A DNA stretch of 64,000 nt. It comes from Shewanella nanhaiensis. Lineage in GTDB: Bacteria; Pseudomonadota; Gammaproteobacteria; Enterobacterales; Shewanellaceae. The stretch covers positions 1 to 64,000 of the forward strand of contig NZ_JAHZST010000018.1 of NCBI RefSeq assembly GCF_019457885.1, given 5' to 3'. The first letter of the stretch is position 1, and every line of letters begins with the position of its first letter. Below the pieces are notes generated by a model. That model was given only the letters and a program-made list of their open reading frames with translations, searched no databases and was not told where the DNA came from. Below are positions 27,555-36,272 of this stretch, one piece after another. The translations under genes were made by a program, and so were the position numbers.

Positions 27555-27901
27555 ATAGCCTTTTTATTTTTACTTGTTATGCTAACTATAGATGCTAACG
27601 GTTAAGAATGAGATCATTCAAAATGAAGCTCTGCCTAATGTAAGCAGATGATTTATTACATTGTTTGTCTGATGCTAGTTATCAGGCCTGCCTATCGAAA
27701 TGCCTGTTGCAACTTTGTAAACATCTTCTTCTTTATTGTTATACCTTGCTTGGATGAAAAACTTAAGTGATTCGTTAGCTTTTTTACATAAACGTCAGTA
27801 AGAAAAGTAATAAGAGTTATTTTTTGAAGCGTTATCCTTGATACTTTGGCCCTGCTCTACAGGAGAGACAATCTACTTTAAAACAGTAGAAAACTTATAG
27901 C
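27555..27901. other. Intergenic region with no gene seen
   Basis: About 350 AT-rich bases between the cyclase gene and the tRNA-Pro terminator. I see no open frame, repeat or clear structure; the cyclase promoter should lie here. Confidence 0.4.
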
Positions 27902-27934
27902 AAAAAGCCGCTAATCTTTCGATTAGCGGCTTTT
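27902..27934 (-). terminator. Terminator after tRNA-Pro
   Basis: Stem AAAAGCCGCTAATC / GATTAGCGGCTTTT with a TTTC loop, lying just downstream of the minus-strand tRNA. Confidence 0.88.
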
Positions 27935-27941
27935 CAATATT

Positions 27942-28018
27942 TGGTCGGGATAGCAGGATTTGAACCTGCGATCTCTTGTCCCCCAGACAAGCGCCTTACC
28001 GGACTAGGCCATATCCCG
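27942..28018 (-). tRNA. tRNA-Pro (GGG)
   Basis: 77-nt cloverleaf on the minus strand ending in CCA. Acceptor CGGGATA pairs with TATCCCG, anticodon stem CTTGT / ACAAG encloses CTGGGGG with anticodon GGG, and the T arm has GCAGGTTCAAATCCTGC. It has its own promoter and terminator. Confidence 0.95.
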
Positions 28019-28058
28019 ATGTTTGTTCCTGAAGCTAAGCCCCATCGAACGAAGCAGA

Positions 28059-28087
28059 ACTTTATCAACTCACTGCTGCTTGTGCAA
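28059..28087 (-). promoter_or_regulatory. Probable promoter of tRNA-Pro
   Basis: On the minus strand: -35 TTGCAC (28082-28087), 17-base spacer, -10 TAAAGT (28059-28064). The start point would be about 33 bases before the mature tRNA. Confidence 0.5.
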
Positions 28088-28196
28088 GCTCTTAGTTGTC
28101 CCTTTGTATCAACTGCTTAGTTTGTAAGCTTTATACACTTAGCGGGTTTACAGCAGGGGAGTTTTCCGCCCGGATCTATTCAGGGCGGAGTATCAA

Positions 28197-29984
28197 TTAA
28201 TGATTATAGAGGCGACGTCCTTCGCGCATCACTTCAATCAACTCAGGTGCGCTCATCTTTTTACGCAATCTGCGTTCATAATTTTCATCATAAATTCGAT
28301 ATTTTCCATGGCGGTCAATCACTGTTATCTCCGAGTTCTGGTAGATCCCGAAAATAAGATTATCGCCCACATAGACCCAAGACTCGCTATCAGGTTGTAA
28401 TAAGCTACGACCGGCACTGTAATCAGTAGGTGCATTTGTGCAACCAAGTACTTGGCTTAACAGTGTTGGTGCAATCCCATAATGGCTAGTTCGATACTTG
28501 ATATCCTTTGGGGGAACTTTGCCTGGCCAATGTATGATCAAAGGCACATGAACATTGTCAGGAGACATATTACTACGTGCTTCGTTAGGGTTACTTGTAA
28601 ATAACTTACCGCTGACGCCAGTGATTATGACTAAGGTCTCTTGAGGCAGAGCTTGGATCACCTTTTTCAGTTCGTTATCAATAAAGTTCAGTGATTGACG
28701 ATACTGGTTAAATAGTACTCGCTCAGCGGATGTGAGTGTTTTTTTAGGGCGGACAGTTTCTATGCCTAAGAAGCCAATCGGTGTGTCATAGCTCTCTGGA
28801 GAGCGCAGGTTGACAAGACCAAACCAAGGTGAACTTGTCTGAGTACGCCACTTTTCAAAACTCGCTAGTGAACCTTTATCTGCCATTGCATGGCTATTGT
28901 CTACTGGAGTGATGTGCTGCTGTAACCCTTTGAAGATAGCGCTAGGTTTAAAAACCAGATCGTCAGTGGCAAAAACAGCGGTTTGATAACCTTGTCGATT
29001 AAGCTCTTGGGTCAAAAGTGGCTCAGTGTGATCTAAGGTACCATCATTCATGTAACTTCCCTGTAGGCCATACATAATAGAGAACATGCCACTGGAAAAT
29101 TGAGTGCCGCCACTTAGGTGTTGGTGAAAATCTTGATTCTCTTTGGCGTACTGGCTAAGGAAGGGCATAGTGCTTTCATCAAGCATATCGGCCCTTAAAC
29201 TATCTACTGTAATTAAGAGAATATTGCTCTTTGGCTCCTCATTCACACATTGCATGGGCGTGATGGGGTAGCTGATATTACTTCTTAGATCAGAATGACG
29301 TTTATTATTTTTATCCCCATCGATGCCATGGCTCTCCATAAATGAGCGAGCGGTAGCAGGATAAGAGAGAGGGTAAGCATCGTCTAAGCGAGTGATGTCT
29401 GTCACTGACGCAGCGTCAGCCCAGATATGAATGAGATGGCTACTGACAAAACAGAGCCCAACAAAAGCAACGACTTTATTGCCACATTTAACCTTATGTA
29501 TCTTCTCAATGCGTTTCCATAGGAAGTTAGCTGCCGTGAGCTCAAGCACTATGATACCTATAGGCGTCACAATGTAGGAGGTTCCACGTAGAAGAGCGTT
29601 AAGATCAGCCCAGGCTAAATCAAAAACAAAGGGGCTAAGGTGAAGGCCATAGTCATCATAGATAATGGTGTCATATAGCAAGATACACAGACTTAATGTC
29701 GCAATAGATGCAGCGTAGCCCCGTAATATCTTTGAATAGGGCAGAAGTAAGGTAACGGGGAAAACCAGCACCAGATAGACGATAAAGGATAAAAAGCTGA
29801 AGTGGCCGATAGTGCTGATAGCCAGATAGCCCCAGCCCAACCATGACTCAGGGTAACCTACGGTATCTAGATAGCGAAAACCCACGATCATGGCAAGAAA
29901 GCCGTTGAAGAAGGCAAACCAGTGCCCCCAACTTATTAAGCGCGATACGCGATCGCGGCCCATCTCTTTTTTACGCTCGACCAT
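28197..29984 (-). CDS. yejM: YejM/PbgA inner-membrane protein with sulfatase-like domain
   Basis: 595 residues. Five N-terminal helices (about 15-190) follow a cytoplasmic start, RVSRLISWGHWFAFFNG, that aligns with E. coli YejM. The periplasmic domain has the alkaline-phosphatase/sulfatase fold with LLITVDSLRADML. In E. coli YejM controls LPS amount by way of LapB and FtsH. yejL lies 84 bases upstream on the same strand and yejK is divergent, as in E. coli. Confidence 0.93.
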   Translation of the reverse strand: MVERKKEMGRDRVSRLISWGHWFAFFNGFLAMIVGFRYLDTVGYPESWLGWGYLAISTIGHFSFLSFIVYLVLVFPVTLLLPYSKILRGYAASIATLSLCILLYDTIIYDDYGLHLSPFVFDLAWADLNALLRGTSYIVTPIGIIVLELTAANFLWKRIEKIHKVKCGNKVVAFVGLCFVSSHLIHIWADAASVTDITRLDDAYPLSYPATARSFMESHGIDGDKNNKRHSDLRSNISYPITPMQCVNEEPKSNILLITVDSLRADMLDESTMPFLSQYAKENQDFHQHLSGGTQFSSGMFSIMYGLQGSYMNDGTLDHTEPLLTQELNRQGYQTAVFATDDLVFKPSAIFKGLQQHITPVDNSHAMADKGSLASFEKWRTQTSSPWFGLVNLRSPESYDTPIGFLGIETVRPKKTLTSAERVLFNQYRQSLNFIDNELKKVIQALPQETLVIITGVSGKLFTSNPNEARSNMSPDNVHVPLIIHWPGKVPPKDIKYRTSHYGIAPTLLSQVLGCTNAPTDYSAGRSLLQPDSESWVYVGDNLIFGIYQNSEITVIDRHGKYRIYDENYERRLRKKMSAPELIEVMREGRRLYNH

Positions 29985-30068
29985 GTGGCTCCGCTTACTG
30001 ATTAGCTACTGATGTGTCTTAAGTTTGTTTGTGGTTCAGTCTCTCTTACGCAATCTAAGTTGAAGGTA

Positions 30069-30284
30069 TTAACCTTTCACCGATTGTGCAAGTGCTTTCG
30101 AGAATTGTTCTGCAACGCTCGCACGTGCTTCGGCCGGAACCTTACGTGCTAAAAGATCGGTAACGCAGTTGCCTAGCACCATTAATCTGAGGTCAGTAGG
30201 GGCTTGATGCTTATCTAGCACAGCGCTTAGCTCTGCGATAATGGATTCAACTTGTGTATTTGAGTATTTGGATTGGATTGCCAT
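30069..30284 (-). CDS. yejL: YejL family protein (UPF0352)
   Basis: 71 residues. The text KYSNTQVESIIAELSAVLDKHQAPTDLRLMVLGN matches YejL throughout. A small helical, dimeric cytoplasmic protein of unknown role that is regularly found upstream of yejM, as here. Confidence 0.93.
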   Translation of the reverse strand: MAIQSKYSNTQVESIIAELSAVLDKHQAPTDLRLMVLGNCVTDLLARKVPAEARASVAEQFSKALAQSVKG

Positions 30285-30663
30285 ATTAAAAAGTATTTCA
30301 CTCTAAACTTGATTAACTGCATATGATAACCGAAATTCATTGGGAGCACGATATACTTACTTGGTTAAAGTGTCGTGATTTACCTCTTTTGTGGGCATAA
30401 GTTAACCGTATTAGAGTAAAGCTAAAACTTGCCTTAACTATTTGTCACTTCAGTTAAGCTCAGTGGCTTAGATCTTTGTGCTTTCCTCACTGTTCAAAAT
30501 GACCTATTTAATCCCTAAAGGAGACGTTTCTCACTTGCCGCATCGTGATGATTGGGGCAATATACCCTAATTATTCAGGTTAGATTTAATCTCCTAACCA
30601 TCCCACTTAAATTAGCAGTGAAAGCATCATCGCTGCTAAATGTTATTATCGATATCGAGGCTT
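30285..30663. other. Divergent promoter region yejL / yejK
   Basis: Nearly 380 bases that must contain the promoters of both operons. I see no gene, terminator or clear repeat. Confidence 0.4.
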
Positions 30664-31695
30664 ATGAGTATTAACGTTGAGCAAGCAATTATCCACGCCA
30701 TCTCTCAGGATCGTGAAGGTCAGCTTAGTTGCCGATTGCGTCCACAACCCCTGTTAAATAGTGAAGCTGTCGAAGCCATGTTAGAGGAGCTTCACCAGAC
30801 TTATACCACTAAGGCGGGTAAAGGTTTTGGTCACTTCGGTACTCATGGTGAAGATGGCGAAGCAAACCCTAAGTTTGAACAGGCGTTAAGCGAGTATCGA
30901 AACGGCGAACTGGGATTTGTTGAGTTTTCAGGCTTGGCGGGTAAATTGCTGCAAGAGGAGCTCTCTAAATATGATTTTAGTCAAGGCGGATTCTTGCTGC
31001 TTTCATGTTATACCCATATGACCAGTGATTATCTCTATGTCTCTTTGTTAAATGCTAAGTCATCGATGACAGTTTTGGATGATATGGAGCTGTCGCAAAA
31101 TACTCACTTAGATTTGAAAGATGTGCAGCTTGCTGCAAGAATCGATTTGACAGAGTGGCAAGCAGATAGTGATTCGCGTAAATATATCTCCTTTATTCGT
31201 GGTCGCGCTGGACGTAAAGTCGCGGATTTTTTCCTCGACTTTATGGGGTGTGTTGAAGGCGTTAATACTAAGGCACAAAACAAGCAGCTGATGAATGCCG
31301 TTGAGGATTTCGTCTCAAGCAGTGAATTGACTAAAGATGAGCGTCAGCAATGCCGTGAAAAAGTGTTCGATTACTGTACCGAACGCTGTGAAGTCGGGGC
31401 TGATATTGAGATTAAAGATCTTGCCGATGAGCTAGCCGATTCTGGTATGGAGTCCTTCTATGACTTTGCCCGTGGTGGTGAGTATGAACTCGAAGATGAG
31501 TTTCCGGGTGACAAGCCAACCTTGAGACAACTGAAAAAGTTCTCCGGTACAGGTGGTGGGGTGACCTTAAGCTTTGATGGTGCACACTTAGGTGAGCGAG
31601 TGATGTATGACCCTATCTCTGACACCATTATGATTAAAGGTGTTCCAGCTAACTTGAAAGATCAATTGGATCGTCGATTAAAGGGTGGCCAGTAG
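30664..31695 (+). CDS. yejK: Nucleoid-associated protein YejK (NdpA)
   Basis: 343 residues from the ATG at 30664, with GAGG upstream; the frame is open 24 bases further 5' without support. It opens MSINVEQAIIHAISQD and holds the NdpA blocks GFGHFGTHGEDGEANPKFE, GGFLLLSCYTHMTSDYLYVSLL, YISFIRGRAGRKVADFFLDFMG. It binds the nucleoid. The 3' end, from GACACC at 31621 to the stop, recurs twice downstream (see 31749-31827 and 31870-31948). Confidence 0.93.
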   Translation: MSINVEQAIIHAISQDREGQLSCRLRPQPLLNSEAVEAMLEELHQTYTTKAGKGFGHFGTHGEDGEANPKFEQALSEYRNGELGFVEFSGLAGKLLQEELSKYDFSQGGFLLLSCYTHMTSDYLYVSLLNAKSSMTVLDDMELSQNTHLDLKDVQLAARIDLTEWQADSDSRKYISFIRGRAGRKVADFFLDFMGCVEGVNTKAQNKQLMNAVEDFVSSSELTKDERQQCREKVFDYCTERCEVGADIEIKDLADELADSGMESFYDFARGGEYELEDEFPGDKPTLRQLKKFSGTGGGVTLSFDGAHLGERVMYDPISDTIMIKGVPANLKDQLDRRLKGGQ

Positions 31696-31748
31696 TCTCT
31701 GAACTCAGGCAATCTTAGGCCATCATAGTGATGTACGATATTATATGT

Positions 31749-31827
31749 CTCCGACACCATTATGATTAAAGGTGTTCCAGCTAACTTGAAAGATCAATTA
31801 GATCGTCGATTAAAAGGCGGGCAGTAG
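31749..31827 (+). pseudogene. yejK 3'-end remnant, copy 2
   Basis: Repeats the last 25 codons of yejK, including the stop TAG. Against the functional end it differs at only a few bases and all are silent (Leu, Lys, Gly, Gly). It starts 132 bases after the genuine segment. There is no start or upstream part, so it is not expressed as protein. Confidence 0.85.
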
Positions 31828-31869
31828 TCTCTGATTCAGGCCATCATAGTGATGTACGATACGATATGT

Positions 31870-31948
31870 CTCCGACACCATCATGATTAAAGGTGTGCCT
31901 GCGAAGCTGAAAGACCAGTTGGATTGTCGATTAAAAGGCGGCCAGTAA
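31870..31948 (+). pseudogene. yejK 3'-end remnant, copy 3
   Basis: A third copy of the yejK tail, 121 bases after copy 2, more diverged: about ten silent changes but only two amino-acid changes (Asn to Lys, Arg to Cys), with stop TAA. The yejK terminator lies immediately after this copy, suggesting that this was the original gene end. Confidence 0.85.
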
Positions 31949-31968
31949 ATTGATGCTGAATTGAAACT

Positions 31969-31995
31969 AAAAGCGCCGTTTGGCGCTTTTTTTGT
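31969..31995 (+). terminator. Terminator of the yejK locus
   Basis: Stem AAAAGCGCC / GGCGCTTTT, loop GTTT, then T run. It follows the third copy of the yejK tail. Confidence 0.88.
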
Positions 31996-32199
31996 GCTAA
32001 GAAAATGACTTTTTGCTGGATATCTCTGCAAGGGCGATAATTACCTAAGTAAACGACTCGAAAAACGGCTTGACCCCATGTAAACTTGCACCAAATGAGT
32101 CGATGATTTTCTCTTTATCAACTTAGTATATTTTAGTTCTTTGGCCATCGCCGATTGGACGTATTAACAGGTAGACTGTTTTTCTGCCTAGGAGAGTAA

Positions 32200-33081
32200 A
32201 TGCAACTTTTTGTTAGAGATTTAACCGTGATAGACTTTTCTTACCTGTGTCCCATTCGTGGCATGGTGGGAGAGAGTTGGATAGTCGATGTATTGCTCGA
32301 TGGCGGTTTAGATGAGCAAAATATGGTGCTCGACTTCTCAAAAGTGAAGCGCACGATTAAAGATACCATTGATAATGTCGCCGATCATCGATTGTTGATC
32401 CCGACAGCTTGCAGTGAAGTTCGCTGGCAACAGCAGGGCGACAGGGTATGGATGGACTTTAATAGTCTTAAAGGGGATATACATCTGGCTTGTCCAGAGC
32501 AAGCTTTTGCGCTTATCCCTAGTGAGCTTATCGATTTTGAAAGTGTAAACACCTTCCTGCAAAAAGCCTTAAAAGAGGTGTTACCCGATAACGTTGATGG
32601 CATTGCGTTAACTCTCAGAAATGAGCTTCATGAGACGCCTTTTTATCATTACTCCCATGGTTTGAAGAAGCATGATGGAAACTGCCAGCGTATCGCCCAT
32701 GGTCACCGTAGCCCGATAAATATTTTTGAGAATGGGATCTCGGCACCAAAATGGGATGAATATTGGGCTGAACGTTGGAAAGATATCTATCTTGGCACTG
32801 TAGAAGATGTGGTTAAGATTGATGAGTTAACGCTTTCACCTCAGGCGAAGGTAAATGATGACACTCACTTTGGCTTTCATTATCAAGCTCCACAAGGTGA
32901 TTTTCAACTGGCGATGCCTAAAGCTATGTGTGAGATTATTCCCCATGATACAACTGTCGAGCTGTTGGCTGAGTTTGTAGCCAATACCTTAGTTGAAAAG
33001 TCACCGCACAGCCAGTTTAAAGTCATCGCCTACGAAGGTGTAGGCAAAGGCGCGATATCGGTTAAAGGCGCTCAAGAGTAA
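32200..33081 (+). CDS. PTPS/QueD-like protein with two T-fold halves
   Basis: 293 residues; AGGAGAG before the ATG. Related to 6-pyruvoyl/6-carboxy-tetrahydropterin synthases. The first half (1-115) has the family's MVLDFSKVK (Asp45-Phe46) and DH (62-63) but no zinc histidines. The second half has the zinc site, H153, Cys162 and HGH (167-169), and a late Glu279 (YEG), but lacks the DF/DH block. The residues needed for one active site are thus divided between the halves. Family length is usually 120-150. Pterin or deazaguanine chemistry is inferred. Confidence 0.7.
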   Translation: MQLFVRDLTVIDFSYLCPIRGMVGESWIVDVLLDGGLDEQNMVLDFSKVKRTIKDTIDNVADHRLLIPTACSEVRWQQQGDRVWMDFNSLKGDIHLACPEQAFALIPSELIDFESVNTFLQKALKEVLPDNVDGIALTLRNELHETPFYHYSHGLKKHDGNCQRIAHGHRSPINIFENGISAPKWDEYWAERWKDIYLGTVEDVVKIDELTLSPQAKVNDDTHFGFHYQAPQGDFQLAMPKAMCEIIPHDTTVELLAEFVANTLVEKSPHSQFKVIAYEGVGKGAISVKGAQE

Positions 33082-33134
33082 CTCTTGATGTGAGTAGAAT
33101 CTAATACTGATTGATACAAATAACGGAGATGAGT

Positions 33135-33995
33135 TTGAAATATATTAACACCCCATCTGTTTTGTCTTCTGCAATTATCTGTTGCATGGCGATAAGTAGT
33201 TTACTGATATCAAGCCATGCATCAGCCCAAGTTGAGTTGGTGGGTAAGATGGAGCAGGGGGCGTTAATTCGTGCTCAGGTTGAACCGGGAACGCAAGTTT
33301 CACTCAATGGTGAAGCGGTTAAGGTGACCCCAAAAGGTCACTTTGCTTTCGGTTTTGGCCGTGAAGCTGAAGTCAATCAAGAGCTAAAACTGGTTTATCC
33401 TGATGGTTTAACCCAAATAATGCCACTTACTATCAGTGAAAAAGAGTACAAGATCGATAGGGTAAATGGGATCAGTAAAAAGATCATGAAACCAGATCCT
33501 AAAGCGGTGGAGCGTTCTAGAAAAGACAGTAAGCAGGTCAAAGCGGCTCGTGCACAATTTTCAGAGCAAAACGCCTTTACTCAAGATTTTATCTGGCCTC
33601 TCACTGGTAGAATTTCTGGTGTATATGGTAGTCAACGTGTCTATAACGGCAAACCTGGAAACCCTCATTATGGTGTAGATGTTGCCGCTAAAACTGGCAC
33701 TGTTGTGGTCGCTCCCGCTGATGGGATTATCAGTTTATCGGTAGCGGATATGTTCTACTCAGGTGGTACGATTATTCTTGACCATGGCTATGGCGTTAGC
33801 TCTAGTTTTCTTCACTTAAGCAAACTATATGTCAAAGAGGGCGAGGCGATAAAGCAGGGGCAGCCCATCGCAGAAGTCGGTGCTACAGGACGAGTAACCG
33901 GTCCTCATCTTGATTGGCGGGTAAACTGGTATCAGATGCGATTAGATCCCGTAACCATAGTGCCATCCATGTCGAGTGTGCTTAAGAAAAAGTAA
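33135..33995 (+). CDS. M23-family peptidase (LytM domain), secreted
   Basis: About 286 residues from the TTG at 33135; GGAG six bases upstream fits this better than the ATG at 33129, which touches it. Signal peptide ends near SHASA-QVEL. The LytM domain begins at FIWPLTGRISGVYG, with the HYGVD zinc motif and HLSKLYVKEG. The usual GPHLHFE is GPHLDWR, so the second His (a zinc ligand) is Asp. Members cleave peptidoglycan cross-links; this variant forms a known-looking subgroup but activity should not be assumed. Confidence 0.82.
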   Translation: MKYINTPSVLSSAIICCMAISSLLISSHASAQVELVGKMEQGALIRAQVEPGTQVSLNGEAVKVTPKGHFAFGFGREAEVNQELKLVYPDGLTQIMPLTISEKEYKIDRVNGISKKIMKPDPKAVERSRKDSKQVKAARAQFSEQNAFTQDFIWPLTGRISGVYGSQRVYNGKPGNPHYGVDVAAKTGTVVVAPADGIISLSVADMFYSGGTIILDHGYGVSSSFLHLSKLYVKEGEAIKQGQPIAEVGATGRVTGPHLDWRVNWYQMRLDPVTIVPSMSSVLKKK

Positions 33996-34156
33996 ATACT
34001 AAGAGCTCAACTTCAAAACAGAGGCTAGCTATTTTAGATTTATAAGGCTAGCTTTCCTGCTTCAACTCGTTGAATTATTTTGGAACTTAATCTGTTAGTT
34101 GAGCTAATTGTTTTTGAGACTAATTAGTGTTGTAAATGTCTCTATAAGTATTTGGC

Positions 34157-34465
34157 CTAGAGATAAGCAGGTGGTTTAGCGAAAGTATTTGTTAGCCAGA
34201 TAATCATCTCTGGTTGATGGGGGCACAAAACAACCATTTTACTTGCGGCATCACTCTGACTTAACTCGCCTATCTCTAATCTTCCTAATAAAGTCGCAAA
34301 TTCATTATATATTTTCTTGTTTTCATGGAAACAGGGAGAAGTGTAATGGGAGGGAAGATCTAAACTATCAAGATTTGTATTGTACGTATCATTATTTGTT
34401 TTAACGCTATTGGCACTGCAACCAATAACAAATAGAAGACAGCAGACTAATGATAGCTTTTTCAT
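34157..34465 (-). CDS. Small lipoprotein, unknown function
   Basis: 102 residues beginning with a lipoprotein signal, MKKLSLVCCLLFVIGC, lipobox VIGC with Cys16. The short mature part has two further Cys residues (SPCFH and VLCPH) that might pair. No family recognised; isolated between long non-coding regions. Confidence 0.65.
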   Translation of the reverse strand: MKKLSLVCCLLFVIGCSANSVKTNNDTYNTNLDSLDLPSHYTSPCFHENKKIYNEFATLLGRLEIGELSQSDAASKMVVLCPHQPEMIIWLTNTFAKPPAYL

Positions 34466-34936
34466 ATTGAGCTCAATGAATATAAATTTAGTCTAATATT
34501 TTCTCAGTTTATAAAAAATAAAAAAGAGCGGGTTACAAAGTGATACAGGTGTTGTGAGGTAAGTCATTTTTTTTGGTGAAAGAGTTTCTCCTTTTTATCT
34601 AATAAGGCTCCGTTTTCATATTGGGTGAAAATAAAAAGATACAAGCTAGTTGTCGTTAATAAAAAAATTAAAAGAATATTAGTTACTTAGATTTGTCTGG
34701 AAGTGAATGTTTAGGGGCTAATGAAACTAAACATCACTTCCAACTTAAACAGAGTATTATATCGACAGTCTATTCATTACTAGTGTTATATGTTGTTTTT
34801 GTGTGCTGCAATGTAACGATTTAATTACGTCTTTGATTGTTAGTTAGCATCCACGGGAGCTATCACCTGTATCAGTAACGTCAATTTATCTAGGTGAAGT
34901 TATTTGTGCTTCTTGTTAATGAGTACTCTAAATTTT
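34466..34936. other. AT-rich intergenic region with one long hairpin
   Basis: About 470 bases without a gene. The only structure seen is the stem-loop at 34699-34741 (given separately). Confidence 0.5.
34699..34741. repeat. Intergenic stem-loop
   Basis: GGAAGTGAATGTTTAG (34699-34714) pairs with CTAAACATCACTTCC (34727-34741), one base bulged, loop of 12. It has no T run, so it is not a standard terminator. Could be a repeat unit or a small RNA element. Confidence 0.5.
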
Positions 34937-35515
34937 TCATGGCTCAACCTGCTCTGAAGCAATCACCTCTTTAATGCCGTGGGGATGAACCTTGATGCAG
35001 ATATTGCCCTTTTTAAAGGCGATGGTTGGATTCGCAAGGCGCTCATGTTCTCCTGATGGTGAGCTTAACTTAACCTTTATCTCCGTTTTATTATCAATCA
35101 CATCGGCTAAATGGGGCACTCTTTCAACTAATGCTTGGGTTAATTGCTCGCAGTTATTCGCCTGACATGGCAAAACTAATTCGATATGTTCCCAACCTTC
35201 GATTGGGTACTGCTTACTCCCAGGGTAGGGGAGTTCGATACAATCAATGGTGAGGTTAGTTAATTGCAGTGGCGTATTGAGCTCGATAATGAGTATTGGC
35301 CGCCCATTAATCATATTGTTTGAGATCACCACCCCATCGCTGCAGAGTGCATTACTGAGCTCATCGGCAACTGAAGCGCTATTTACCCTGAGTGCTGCAT
35401 GATCGCATTCAAGCCCTAACTGAGCTAAGCCTAACTCCTCTAAGAAGAGATTAATCTTGCGAGTAAAGTCTGGCCAACTGCTGTGTAAATCAGCAAGAGT
35501 AAGAGAGTTATTCAT
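34937..35515 (-). CDS. YecM-like VOC-family protein
   Basis: 192 residues. It matches the E. coli YecM type: an N-terminal helical section, LECDHAALRVNS, NGRPILIIELN, GWEHIELVLP. YecM belongs to the vicinal-oxygen-chelate fold and has putative metal ligands in these blocks; its reaction is not known. Cytoplasmic. It lies 66 bases from the L,D-transpeptidase gene, which is upstream on the same strand, so the two may be co-transcribed. Confidence 0.82.
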   Translation of the reverse strand: MNNSLTLADLHSSWPDFTRKINLFLEELGLAQLGLECDHAALRVNSASVADELSNALCSDGVVISNNMINGRPILIIELNTPLQLTNLTIDCIELPYPGSKQYPIEGWEHIELVLPCQANNCEQLTQALVERVPHLADVIDNKTEIKVKLSSPSGEHERLANPTIAFKKGNICIKVHPHGIKEVIASEQVEP

Positions 35516-35581
35516 TGATAAGTTCTTTTATTTCCAGTGTATTGATTGGTTTTTCTGAGGGCTTGTATATACCGCTCTTGA

Positions 35582-36121
35582 CTAGGGCCAGATCTCAATG
35601 GGAGTACCAGGTTCAATTGAGCCCCATAACTCATCCATCTGTCGATTGGTGATGGCGATACAACCATCGGTCCAGTTAAATTTTTGTGCCTCTTCAGGTG
35701 CTAGAGATGAGTTGGGGTTTTGTCCATGGATCATGATCTGTCCACCAGGACTAATACCCAGCGCTTTGGCTCTGAGCTTATCTTCATCATTGGGGTATGA
35801 GATATGGATCGCGCGGTAATAAGCACTATCGGATTTTTTGTAATCTAAGATATAGCGACCTTCAGGGGTGCGTTGATCCCCCTCTTTAAGCTTATGACCT
35901 ATGGGTCTGTCTCCCATGGCGATTCGGTATTGACGCATCACTTTTCCGTTACGCATTAACACCATTTTTGCCTTTGACTTTGTAACCACGACAAGATCTA
36001 TCTTACCTAAGTTGGAGGCTGGTGAGCTATCAGGGGAGTGCTGTTTTGAGCTGGCAGCCAAGCTTGGTTGTTGAGCACAGAGTAAAAATAGAGAGGTGAG
36101 CAGTAAAAGAGTTCTGTACAT
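35582..36121 (-). CDS. L,D-transpeptidase family protein (YkuD domain)
   Basis: 179 residues with signal peptide (cleavage near SLA-ASS). YkuD domain: IDLVVVTKSKAKMVLMRNGKVMRQYRIAMG, IMIHGQN with the conserved His, and TDGCIAIT with the catalytic Cys. These enzymes form or hydrolyse 3-3 peptidoglycan or lipoprotein links; the closest named relatives are the YafK-like hydrolases. The motif has TDGC in place of the common SHGC. Confidence 0.85.
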   Translation of the reverse strand: MYRTLLLLTSLFLLCAQQPSLAASSKQHSPDSSPASNLGKIDLVVVTKSKAKMVLMRNGKVMRQYRIAMGDRPIGHKLKEGDQRTPEGRYILDYKKSDSAYYRAIHISYPNDEDKLRAKALGISPGGQIMIHGQNPNSSLAPEEAQKFNWTDGCIAITNRQMDELWGSIEPGTPIEIWP

Positions 36122-36272
36122 GTATTGTGAAGCTCAATAATCGATTTAACGTATTTTAGTATAGTACCCTAAGTGTACTGCTTAAATCGAATTTTACGTC
36201 GCAGGCGTTCCCATTGGTATTATGGGCTAATAGTGGCAAAATACTTGATTCCAATGGTGGGGAATAGGTTTC

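Noticed and set aside
31810..32031. Minus-strand frame across the yejK tails
   Set aside because: It is the antisense of the repeated yejK end and the terminator; no start signal.
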